44,028 nt of DNA, from the NCBI GenBank assembly GCA_023382435.1, contig JAHDVS010000018.1, positions 1-44,028 of the forward strand. The letters run 5' to 3'. The stretch is from Thermoleophilia bacterium (lineage in GTDB: Bacteria; Actinomycetota; Thermoleophilia; Gaiellales; Gaiellaceae). Positions 20,362 to 27,235 of the stretch are shown one piece after another. Within the stretch, counting starts at the first letter, position 1, and each line of letters opens with the position of its first letter. The notes below the pieces were generated by a model. The model ran no database searches. It was not told where the DNA came from and saw nothing but the letters and a program-made list of their open reading frames with translations. The position numbers and the translations under genes were made by a program.

Positions 20362-20395
20362 GCGACTCAAGGGGTCTGACCCCGGGTCTGACCCC
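20362..20395 (-). repeat. Right inverted repeat of the RAYT element plus a second overlapping palindrome
   Basis: Bases 20362-20386 are the exact reverse complement of 19530-19554. They run into a second copy of the core (GGGTCTGACCCC, 20384-20395), so two GTC-palindromes share a CCCGGG centre. This makes a potentially strong cruciform or RNA hairpin pair upstream of the RAYT gene. Confidence 0.8.
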
Positions 20396-20436
20396 TCAAC
20401 GTCCGCCTAACACGGGCGCCGGCCGCGGCCGCGGGA
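20396..20436. other. GC-only spacer after the prenyl synthase gene
   Basis: The 41 bases between the repeat and the synthase stop contain a perfect 10-bp palindrome, GGCCGCGGCC (20421-20430), inside a run of G and C. It could fold as a hairpin at the end of the synthase transcript. There is no U-tract, so an intrinsic terminator is not supported. Nothing else was seen. Confidence 0.3.
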
Positions 20437-21276
20437 TCAGGCTCGGCGGTCGCGGATCGTGCCGACCAGCTCGGCCAGCGTCGAGGTGTCGGCGGGGAGA
20501 GCGGCGAGTCGTTCCTCGACGCGGGCGCGCACCTCGTCGGCGATCTCGCGGGCGCGCGCGAGGCCGAACAGCGTCACGTACGTGGCCTTCCCGGCCGCCT
20601 CGTCCTTGCCGGGCGTCTTCCCGAGCTCCTCCGCCGTGCCGGTCGCGTCGAGGATGTCGTCGACGATCTGGAACAGCAGCCCCACGTCGTCGCCGAACGC
20701 GTGCCACGGCTCCCGCTCGGCCTCGCCCAGGTCCGCGTACGCGAGCGCGCAGCGAACGCACGCTCCGAGCAGCTTGCCGGTCTTCAACCGGTGGAGCGCC
20801 GCCAGCGCCTCCGCGTCCACCGCCCCGTCCTGCGTGATGTCCACGTACTGGCCGCCGATCATCCCGAGCGTCGCCGCCGCCAGCTCCCGCGCTGGCCCGG
20901 GGGACGGCGCGCTCAGCGCGAGCCGGAACGCCTCGGCCAGCAGCGCGTCTCCGGCGAGGATCGCGATGCCCTCCCCGAACCGGGCGTGCGCGCTCGGCTG
21001 CCCGCGCCTGAGATCGTCGTCATCGAGGGCGGGCAGGTCGTCGTGGACGAGCGAGAACGTGTGCACGAGCTCGAGCGAGCACGCGACCGGCAGAAGCTCC
21101 CGCGCGCCGCAGCCGAGCGCCTCACCCGTCGCGAGGCACAGCACCGGCCGGATCCGCTTGCCCCCACCGAGCAGCGAGTAGCGCACCGGCTCGTCGAGCC
21201 CCCCGAGCTCCGCGCAGAGCGCGAGCCCACCGAGGTGCTCCTCGGCGAGCGCGCGGAGATCGTCAAGCCGGCTCAT
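20437..21276 (-). CDS. ispA: Short-chain polyprenyl diphosphate synthase (probable farnesyl-PP synthase)
   Basis: The 279-residue protein condenses isopentenyl diphosphate with allylic diphosphates. The first Asp-rich motif is DDLPALDDDD (79-88, DDxxxxD type) and the second DDILD is at 206-210. GGGKRIRPVL (37-46) binds IPP. An aromatic Phe lies five residues before the first motif (TFSLVHDD), which together with the two-residue insertion fits bacterial type II farnesyl diphosphate synthases; this suggests a C15 product. ATG 21276 overlaps the xseB-like gene by 14 bp. In many bacteria dxs would follow, but here the RAYT block and tlyA follow. Confidence 0.93.
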   Translation of the reverse strand: MSRLDDLRALAEEHLGGLALCAELGGLDEPVRYSLLGGGKRIRPVLCLATGEALGCGARELLPVACSLELVHTFSLVHDDLPALDDDDLRRGQPSAHARFGEGIAILAGDALLAEAFRLALSAPSPGPARELAAATLGMIGGQYVDITQDGAVDAEALAALHRLKTGKLLGACVRCALAYADLGEAEREPWHAFGDDVGLLFQIVDDILDATGTAEELGKTPGKDEAAGKATYVTLFGLARAREIADEVRARVEERLAALPADTSTLAELVGTIRDRRA

Positions 21277-21469
21277 CGCCTCCCCGAAGCTCGGGGCCGG
21301 CGCGCCGCTGCCGCTCGATCTCGGTCTGGACCTCCTTCGCGAGGTCGACGAGCTCCTGGAGCACGTCCACGGCGGCCTCCGAGCCGTCAGCGGCGTCCAG
21401 CCTGCTCCGCGCCTCGTCGAGCCGCGCCAGGAGTCCCTCGAGCCGCGCTCTCGTGTCCTCGGCGCTCAC
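21263..21469 (-). CDS. XseB-like small protein (exodeoxyribonuclease VII small subunit candidate)
   Basis: The 68-residue all-helical product has the sequence LEGLLARLD...AVDVLQELVDLAKEVQTEIERQ. It resembles the two-helix XseB pattern (ExL..L...E.AV.LY.EG..L....) but lacks the usual YEEG core. Size, helix layout and position between nusB and ispA all match xseB in the nusB-xseA-xseB-ispA order. There is no xseA here. GTG 21469 lies 9 bp after nusB and the 3' end overlaps ispA. Either it is a diverged XseB with XseA elsewhere, or an unrelated coiled-coil protein retained at the locus. Confidence 0.5.
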   Translation of the reverse strand: MSAEDTRARLEGLLARLDEARSRLDAADGSEAAVDVLQELVDLAKEVQTEIERQRRAGPELRGGDEPA

Positions 21470-21478
21470 GCGCCAACC

Positions 21479-21865
21479 CTACCGGGCCGACCCGGTCGCT
21501 TCACGCGCGATCCGCGCCAGGATCCCGTTCACGAGCCGGGCCGCCTCGACCGACGCGTACCTCTTGGCCAACCCAACCGCTTCGCTGATCGCCACCTCGA
21601 GCGGCACATCGCTCCGATCGAGCTCCCGAATCGCCATACGAAGGATGTTGCGCTCCACGGTGCCGAGCCGAGCGGCTGTCCAGTCCACGGCCGCGGCGGT
21701 GATCCGCGCGTCGAGCTCAGCCGCCTGCTCGATCACCTCCTCGGCCAGGGCTCGGGCGAACTCGTCGACCTCCCCCTCGAACAGCGACGCCAGCGGCTGG
21801 CCGGTCAGATCCCACTGGTAGAGGAGGAACAACACCTGCCGCCTGGCCGCCCGCCTGCCGCTCAC
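21479..21865 (-). CDS. nusB: Transcription antitermination factor NusB
   Basis: A 128-residue product is predicted from GTG 21865, which overlaps the accC stop as GTGA. The NusB fold is recognisable from SGRRAARRQVLFLLYQWDLTG at the N-terminus, RNILRMAIRELDRSDVPLEVAISEAVGLAKRYAS and the closing ARLVNGILARIAREA. NusB binds boxA RNA with NusE (S10) in rRNA antitermination. The frame is open far upstream but there overlaps accC. The efp...nusB neighbourhood is conserved in actinobacteria and Firmicutes. Confidence 0.95.
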   Translation of the reverse strand: MSGRRAARRQVLFLLYQWDLTGQPLASLFEGEVDEFARALAEEVIEQAAELDARITAAAVDWTAARLGTVERNILRMAIRELDRSDVPLEVAISEAVGLAKRYASVEAARLVNGILARIAREATGSAR

Positions 21866-23217
21866 AGCGCTCCCAGGGAGGCGAGCCCGCTCCCGGTCTC
21901 GTGCAGGAACGCGGTCGTGTACGACCCGACCCGGAACTCGTCGCTCGCGAGGATGTCGAGCGCGAGCTCCCGCGTCGTGGGTACGCCCTCGATCTCGAGC
22001 TCGGTCAGCGCCCGGGCAGCACGGGCGATCGCGTGGCCGCGGTCGGCGTCCCACACGATCACCTTCGCGATCAGCGAGTCGTAGTAGGGCGGGATCGCGT
22101 AGCCCTCGTACACGTGGGTGTCGACGCGCACGCCCGGCCCGAGCGGCGCCCGGAAGCGCGTGATCGTTCCCGGCGCCGGCAGGAATCCGCGCGCCGGATC
22201 CTCCGCGTTGATCCGGATCTCGATCGAATGCCCCCGCCGCTCGGCCCGCCCGGTCTGCGGCAGACCCTGGCCTGCCGCGACGGCAAGCTGCCCCCTGACG
22301 AGGTCGATCCCGGTCACGAGCTCCGTGACGGGGTGTTCCACCTGCAGCCGCGTGTTCATCTCGATGAAGAAGAACTCCGCGCCGGTGACCAGGAACTCGA
22401 TCGTACCGGCGCCGCGGTAGCGGATCGCCTCGCACGCCCGCCGTGCGGCCTGCTCGAGCCTGTCGCGCAGCTCGTCGGTGACCCCGGGCGACGGGGACTC
22501 CTCGACGAGCTTCTGGTGGCGCCGCTGGATCGAGCAATCGCGCTCGCCCAGGGTAAGCACCCCGCCCTCGCCGTCGCAGAGCACCTGGATCTCGACGTGC
22601 CGCGCGAGCTGAACCGCCCGCTCCAGGTAGAGCGCGCCGTCCGAGAACGCCGCCTGGGCCTCCGCCGCGGCCGCGTGGTAGGCGTCGTCGAGCCCGCCCG
22701 GGTCGGCAACAAGCCGCATGCCGCGCCCGCCGCCGCCAGCGGTCGCCTTCAGCAGCACCGGGTAGCCGACCTCGGCGGCGACCCGGCGCGCGTCGTCGAG
22801 CCCGATCAACCCGGATTTCCCGGGCACGATCGGCACTCCGGCAGCCCGCATCGACTCGCGGGCCCGCGCCTTGTCGCCCATCAGCTCGATCGAGTCGGGC
22901 CGCGGCCCGACGAAGACGATGTCCGCATCCTCGCACGCGCGAGCGAACGCGGCGTTCTCGGCCAGGAACCCGTAGCCGGGGTGAACCGCGTTGCAGCCGG
23001 TCGTCTCGGCGGCACCGATCAGCGAGGGGATGTTGAGGTAGCTCTCCGCCGGCGACGGCGGCCCGATGCAGACGGCCCGGTCGGCGAGACGCACGTGGAG
23101 GGATTCGCGGTCCGCGGTCGAGTAGACGGCGACCGTCTCGAGGCCGAGCTCACGGCAGGCGCGAATCACGCGCACGGCGATCTCGCCGCGGTTGGCGATC
23201 AGGATGCGCCGGAGCAC
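21862..23217 (-). CDS. accC: Biotin carboxylase (acetyl-CoA carboxylase subunit)
   Basis: The 451-residue protein starts at GTG 23217 (VLRRILIANRGEIAVRVIRACRELG). It carboxylates the biotin of BCCP using ATP and bicarbonate. The ATP-grasp features are intact: the Gly-rich loop KATAGGGGRGMR near 160-170, ERDCSIQRRHQKLVEESPSP near 222-240, and EFFFIEMNTRLQVEHPVTE near 276-294. The length is that of a free-standing AccC rather than the fused AccA3-type BC-BCCP of mycobacteria. The upstream gene supplies the BCCP domain (see 23226-25025), 8 bp away. Confidence 0.96.
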   Translation of the reverse strand: MLRRILIANRGEIAVRVIRACRELGLETVAVYSTADRESLHVRLADRAVCIGPPSPAESYLNIPSLIGAAETTGCNAVHPGYGFLAENAAFARACEDADIVFVGPRPDSIELMGDKARARESMRAAGVPIVPGKSGLIGLDDARRVAAEVGYPVLLKATAGGGGRGMRLVADPGGLDDAYHAAAAEAQAAFSDGALYLERAVQLARHVEIQVLCDGEGGVLTLGERDCSIQRRHQKLVEESPSPGVTDELRDRLEQAARRACEAIRYRGAGTIEFLVTGAEFFFIEMNTRLQVEHPVTELVTGIDLVRGQLAVAAGQGLPQTGRAERRGHSIEIRINAEDPARGFLPAPGTITRFRAPLGPGVRVDTHVYEGYAIPPYYDSLIAKVIVWDADRGHAIARAARALTELEIEGVPTTRELALDILASDEFRVGSYTTAFLHETGSGLASLGAL

Positions 23218-23225
23218 GGTGTCGC

Positions 23226-25025
23226 CTACAGCGCGTCGAGGGGTCGCCCGTCGGCCGGCTCGAGCTCGAACAGGAGCTGTCCGTACTCGACCGGCTGGGC
23301 GTTCTCGACGTGGGTGGAGCGGACGACGGCGTCGATCTCGGACTTGACCTCGTTGAACAGCTTCATCGCCTCGAGCAGGCACAGCGTCTGGCCGGCGGCG
23401 ACGGGGTCGCCGACCCGGACGAACGGGGGAGCGCCCGGCTGCGGTGCGAGGTAGCAGATGCCGACCATCGGCGACTCGACGTGGACGACCCCGTCCGTGA
23501 CCGTCTCGTCGTCCGTCTCGACTCCGGCCTGCGGCATGGGAACCGGGAAGTCGGCGCCGGGGGCGCGCTCCTCGCTGCGCCGGACGGTGACGCGCGTCCC
23601 CTCCTCCTCGATCGTGACCTCTCCGATGCCCGACTCCTGGACGAGGTCGATCAGCTCCCGGATCCGGTCGGCCCGGGTCTCGCCGACGCCCGCGGCGAGC
23701 GGCTCGTCGCCGCGGGCCCTCGCGCGGGTGGTGCGGAGAAGAGCCTCCGCTTCGTTGCCGAACAGGGCCAGCAGGAGCAGGTCCTCCTCACTGGACGCGA
23801 GACCGTCGGCTGCTTCGCGGAGTGCGTCGAGGTCAGGCGGCTCCGGCTCGGGCGCACCCTCGCCGAGCAGCTCGACGGCGCGCCTGACGACCGGGTCGAC
23901 CGGACGCTGCGGGGTTCCCCAGCGTCCGCCGACGAGCAGGCGCGCCTCGTCGACGACGGTCTGCCAGCGTTGCGCGGACAGGACGTGGAGCAGCGCCTGG
24001 GAGCCGAGCACGTTGCCGATCGGCGAGCCGAGCGGCGGCCAGCCGCATTCGCGCCGGACGCGGAGCAGCTCGTCGATTACCTCGTCGAGGCGATCGGAGA
24101 GACCGGCGGCGCGTAGCCGGTCGTCGAGGCCGGAGACGAGACCGGCGGGAAGCCTGTGCTCGGCCGCCCGGACCGCGTCGCGGGGCGTGAGCGGCGGCAC
24201 GGGCATGTCGCCGAGCTCGAGATCGACGTGCTCGCACGCCTCCCAGAGCGTGTCCAGATCGACGCCGGTCTCGAGGCCGATGCCCGCCAGCGACTGCGAG
24301 AGGGCCTCGGCTGAAGGACGGTAGAGCGTGATCGCCACCGGGTAGATGGCGCAGGCAACCGGGGAGGCGCCGCCACGGGCGCCTTCGAGAGCGGTGGCGA
24401 GCGCGCGCCCGGCGGCGCCCTGGCAGTAGAGCCCGACCGGGAGTCCGCTCGCTTGCCGCACCTGCTCGACGACGGAGCGCGCATGGGCGGCGTCGAGGGA
24501 ACCGGCCGGGTCTGAGACCATGATCCGCGCGACGCCGAGCGCGGCGACCTGGCGCGCTCGCTCCGCGAGCTCGTCGGGCTCGCCTCCCGGCCCGGGGTTG
24601 TGAACGAGGCCGGCGACGACCTCCTTGCCGGCGTCGTGAACGGCGTCCACGGCTGCCGCGAGCCGGCCGACGTCGTTGAGCGGGTCGGAGATCCGGAACA
24701 CGTCGATGCCGCTCTCGGCGGCGCTGCGGACGAAGCGACGGACGAGATCCTCGTCGAGGGGCCTCGAACCGACGAGGAAGCGCCCGCGCAGGGCGATCGC
24801 GAGCGGTGTCGAGCAGCGGGCCTTGAGCGCGCGGATCCTGGCCCACGGGCTCTCGACGCCGTCGCGGACGCAGGCGTCGAAGCAGCCTCCACCCGACACC
24901 TCGAGGCAGCCGAAGCCGGCGCGGTCGAGGATCGCCGCGAGTTCGAGCAGCCTCGCGGAGCCGATGTGCTCCGCGAGGGGCTCCTGGCTGAGGAGCCGGA
25001 TGGTGGTGTCCCAGAGCTCCGCCAC
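23226..25025 (-). CDS. Fusion of an inactive-looking pyruvate-carboxylase-type carboxyltransferase domain with an AccB-type biotin carrier
   Basis: In this 599-residue protein, residues 1-275 align by eye with the HMGL-like carboxyltransferase barrel of pyruvate carboxylase/OadA: GGGCFDACVRDGVESPWAR, the ALRGRFLVG Arg, and GIDVFRISDPLND. Residues about 290-430 match the conserved PYC/OADA domain (DEVIDELLRVRRECGWPP). The C-terminus (445-599) is AccB-like: RIRELIDLVQESGIGEVTIE, then VESPMVGICYLAPQPGAPP and the biotin site EAMKL with Lys555. The expected metal ligands are missing: RDAHQ reads RLLSQ (Leu11), the carbamylated Lys is Ser171, and HxH reads Tyr200-Cys-Gln202. The domain is therefore probably non-catalytic, while the carrier looks functional. 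Position efp-this-accC matches accB. Confidence 0.85.
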   Translation of the reverse strand: MAELWDTTIRLLSQEPLAEHIGSARLLELAAILDRAGFGCLEVSGGGCFDACVRDGVESPWARIRALKARCSTPLAIALRGRFLVGSRPLDEDLVRRFVRSAAESGIDVFRISDPLNDVGRLAAAVDAVHDAGKEVVAGLVHNPGPGGEPDELAERARQVAALGVARIMVSDPAGSLDAAHARSVVEQVRQASGLPVGLYCQGAAGRALATALEGARGGASPVACAIYPVAITLYRPSAEALSQSLAGIGLETGVDLDTLWEACEHVDLELGDMPVPPLTPRDAVRAAEHRLPAGLVSGLDDRLRAAGLSDRLDEVIDELLRVRRECGWPPLGSPIGNVLGSQALLHVLSAQRWQTVVDEARLLVGGRWGTPQRPVDPVVRRAVELLGEGAPEPEPPDLDALREAADGLASSEEDLLLLALFGNEAEALLRTTRARARGDEPLAAGVGETRADRIRELIDLVQESGIGEVTIEEEGTRVTVRRSEERAPGADFPVPMPQAGVETDDETVTDGVVHVESPMVGICYLAPQPGAPPFVRVGDPVAAGQTLCLLEAMKLFNEVKSEIDAVVRSTHVENAQPVEYGQLLFELEPADGRPLDAL

Positions 25026-25041
25026 GGCGCCCCCCGCGCGC

Positions 25042-25608
25042 TCAGACGCGCGAGATGTACCGGCGCTCGCGCGGATCGATCTTGAGCCGGTCGCCGGTGT
25101 TGACGAAGAGGGGCACCTGGATCACGGCGCCGGTCTCGAGCGTCGCGGGCTTCGTCACGTTCGAGACCGTGTCGCCCTTGACGCCCGGCTCCGCGTCCAC
25201 GACCTCGAGCTCGACGGAGGCGGGCAGCTCGACTCCGGCCGGGCGACCGTCGAGTGTGAGGAGGAACACGGTGCTGGAGGGTTGGAGGAAGTCGAGGGCC
25301 TCCTCGACCTCCGCGCGCGGGAACGAGATCTGCTCGAAGGTGTCCTGGTCCATGAACACGACCTCGTCGCCCGCGTCGTAGAGGTACTGGGCGCTCTTCG
25401 TCTCGGTGTGCACGCGGGGCATCTTCTCGCCGGCCCGGAACGTCTTGTCGACGACCGCGCCGCTGGTCGCGTTCTTCAGCTTGGTGCGCACGAACGCGCC
25501 GCCCTTGCCGGGCTTGACGTGCTGGAACTCGACGATCTTCCAGACCTGCCCGTCGATCTCGACGTGCATCCCGTTCTTGAACTGGTTGGTGGAGATGACC
25601 TCGGCCAC
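25042..25608 (-). CDS. efp: Elongation factor P
   Basis: The 188-residue protein relieves ribosome stalling at polyproline. It has the three-barrel layout: a KOW-like domain (1-65), an OB domain (about 68-130) and an S1-like C-terminal domain ending GDRLKIDPRERRYISRV. The tip loop KPGKGGAF carries Lys35 at the modified position; the modification type cannot be read from this window. GTG 25608 follows a perfect 22-bp palindrome that ends 15 bp upstream, so the messenger may start with a strong hairpin. Confidence 0.97.
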   Translation of the reverse strand: MAEVISTNQFKNGMHVEIDGQVWKIVEFQHVKPGKGGAFVRTKLKNATSGAVVDKTFRAGEKMPRVHTETKSAQYLYDAGDEVVFMDQDTFEQISFPRAEVEEALDFLQPSSTVFLLTLDGRPAGVELPASVELEVVDAEPGVKGDTVSNVTKPATLETGAVIQVPLFVNTGDRLKIDPRERRYISRV

Positions 25609-25745
25609 ACCTACATGCTAGTAGGGGCGGGTCATGACCCGCCCCGGGGTCCTGCAAGATGTCGCCGGCAGCCCCATCGGACACGTCCCGGGGCCTGGCA
25701 CCCGGACATGGCCCGGCGAGACAGGGCGGGGCGCCCGCCGCCGGG
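25609..25745. other. efp-pepQ intergenic region with several hairpins
   Basis: These 137 bp contain three GC-rich inverted repeats: the GTAG-linked 22-bp palindrome (25621-25645), a stem with one bulge at 25685-25707 (GTCCCGGG...CCCGGAC), and GGCGGG-gcg-CCCGCC at 25725-25739. The last lies 6 bases after the pepQ stop and could help end that transcript, although no U-run follows. No coding sequence was found. Confidence 0.5.
25621..25645 (+). repeat. REP-like element: GTAG followed by a perfect 22-bp palindrome
   Basis: GTAG (25621-25624) runs into a perfect inverted repeat with arms GGGGCGGGTCA and TGACCCGCCCC (25624-25645). GTAG at the foot of a hairpin is the hallmark of REP sequences handled by RAYT transposases. 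It differs in sequence from the GGGGTCAGACCCC family, so it may belong to another RAYT. It sits in the 5' region of efp. Confidence 0.6.
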
Positions 25746-26801
25746 CTAGCCGACGACGACGAGGGACTTCGTGACCGGCGTGAGGATCTCGATCCCGTCG
25801 ACGCCGACGACCACGAGGTCCTCGATCCGTATACCGCCGAGGCCGCTCAGGTAGATGCCCGGCTCGACGGTGAGGACGTTGCCGGCCTCGACGGTGTCCT
25901 TCGAGGTGCGGGCGAGACGCGGCTCCTCGTGGATCTCGAGGCCGACGGCATGGCCGAGGTTGTGCATGACCTCGTAGCCGGCATCGACGAGCAGGCCTCG
26001 CGCGACGGCGTCGACGTCGCGGCACGAGACGCCGGCCCGCAACGCGTCGAGCGACGCCGTCTGCGCCTCGAGGCATGTCTCGTAGGCGCGCGCCAGCTCG
26101 ATGGGGAGATCACCGGTCGCGAACGTGCGCGTGCAGTCGGAGCAGTAGCCGTCGACGACGCAGCCGGCGTCGACGACGACGGTCTCACCGGTGCCGATCG
26201 CACGCCGGCCCGGGTGGTGGTGCGGCCGAGCCGCGTTCGGCCCGCCGGCGACGATCGTGTCGAACGAGAGCGCCTCGGCGCCGAGCTCGCGCAGCGTCCG
26301 CTCGAGCCACCACGCTACCTCCGCCTCCGTCCGCCCGACGAGGTGCTCCTGCCCGAGCAGCTCGAACGCCTGGGAGAGCACCGCCGCTGAGCGCCGCAGC
26401 GCTCCGAGCTCGCCCCCGTCCTTGATCGCCCTCAGCCGCTCGACCGCGCCCTGCACCGGCACCAGCTCGACACCGCCGCCGGCGAGCGTGCGGTGGGCGG
26501 AGAAGCTGACTTGGTCGGCCTCGAACGCGACGGGCCCGGCCGTGAGCTTCCGCAGCGACTCCTTCAGGAACGCGGGCAGCTCCCGGTCGGCCTGGACGGC
26601 CTCGACGCCGCCGACGGCCCGGGCCGCGTCGACGTAGCGCCCGTCCGTGAGGAGCAGCGCGCGCTCCCCGTCGACGAGCACGGCCGCATTCGAGCTCTGG
26701 AACCCGGTCAGGTAGCGGACGTTGACGCTCGACGTGATGAGGATCGCGGGCGCGCCGAGCTCGGGCAGCCGCGCCCGCAGCCGCTCGATCCGCTCGCTCA
26801 C
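25746..26801 (-). CDS. pepQ: Xaa-Pro aminopeptidase/dipeptidase, M24 family
   Basis: A 351-residue product is predicted from GTG 26801 (VSERIERLRARLPELG), overlapping the aroQ stop as GTGA; ATG 26819 is a possible start six codons earlier. The N-terminal creatinase-like domain (1-120) includes ITSSVNVRYLTGFQSSNAA. The C-terminal pita-bread domain has the dinuclear metal ligands: Asp in VVVDAGCVVDGYCSDCTRTF, His in LGHAVGLEIHEEP, Glu in TVEPGIYL and Glu in GGIRIEDLVVV. The enzyme removes residues next to proline. It is followed by efp in the conserved actinobacterial order aro genes-pepQ-efp. Confidence 0.93.
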   Translation of the reverse strand: MSERIERLRARLPELGAPAILITSSVNVRYLTGFQSSNAAVLVDGERALLLTDGRYVDAARAVGGVEAVQADRELPAFLKESLRKLTAGPVAFEADQVSFSAHRTLAGGGVELVPVQGAVERLRAIKDGGELGALRRSAAVLSQAFELLGQEHLVGRTEAEVAWWLERTLRELGAEALSFDTIVAGGPNAARPHHHPGRRAIGTGETVVVDAGCVVDGYCSDCTRTFATGDLPIELARAYETCLEAQTASLDALRAGVSCRDVDAVARGLLVDAGYEVMHNLGHAVGLEIHEEPRLARTSKDTVEAGNVLTVEPGIYLSGLGGIRIEDLVVVGVDGIEILTPVTKSLVVVG

Positions 26802-27226
26802 TGACTCCCCGCCAGCCATGCGAGCGCCTCCCGGTAGCCCTCCGGGCCCTTCCCGAGGATGCGGTGCGCGGCGATGTCCTCGATCACGGAGCGCCGTCGC
26901 CACTCCTCCCGCTCGAGGATGTTCGACAGGTGCACCTCGACAACGGGGACGTCGATCAGCTCGACAGCGTCGCGGATCGCGTAGCTGTAGTGCGTCCACG
27001 CCCCCGGGTTGAGCACGACCCCGTCTGCCCAGCGGCGCGCGTCGTGACACCAGTCGATGAACTGCCCCTCGTGGTTGGTCTGGAAGCAGCGGACGGATAC
27101 GTCGAGCGCCATCCCCCACTGGTAGAGGCGCGTCTCGAGCTCCGCGTAGGAGAGGCCGCCGTAGAGGGCGGGGTCACGGTCGCCGAGCGCGTTCAGGTTC
27201 ACCCCGTTGATAACCGCGATGCGCAC
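26798..27226 (-). CDS. aroQ: 3-dehydroquinate dehydratase, type II
   Basis: The 142-residue enzyme dehydrates 3-dehydroquinate to 3-dehydroshikimate. The N-terminus RIAVINGVNLNALGDRDPALYGG contains the catalytic tyrosine. Further family residues are FQTNHEGQFIDW, NPGAWTHYSYAIRDA and VEVHLSNILEREEWR with the catalytic histidine. The usual LGxREP reads LGDRDP, a conservative change. It lies 9 bp after the aroK-aroB fusion and overlaps pepQ. Confidence 0.95.
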   Translation of the reverse strand: MRIAVINGVNLNALGDRDPALYGGLSYAELETRLYQWGMALDVSVRCFQTNHEGQFIDWCHDARRWADGVVLNPGAWTHYSYAIRDAVELIDVPVVEVHLSNILEREEWRRRSVIEDIAAHRILGKGPEGYREALAWLAGSQ

Positions 27227-27235
27227 GACGCGAGT

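Larger units (their letters stand above)
19530..20386 (-). mobile_element. RAYT element bounded by inverted repeats
   Basis: This 857-bp block consists of one Y1 transposase gene enclosed by a 25-bp perfect inverted repeat. It lies between the prenyl synthase gene and tlyA, the slot where dxs stands in the classic ispA-dxs-tlyA order. The organisation resembles a REP-associated tyrosine transposase with flanking inverted REPs rather than a standard insertion sequence. No target duplication is evident. Both ends are palindromic and single copies are related to the duplicated repeat at 39613-39926. Confidence 0.75.
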
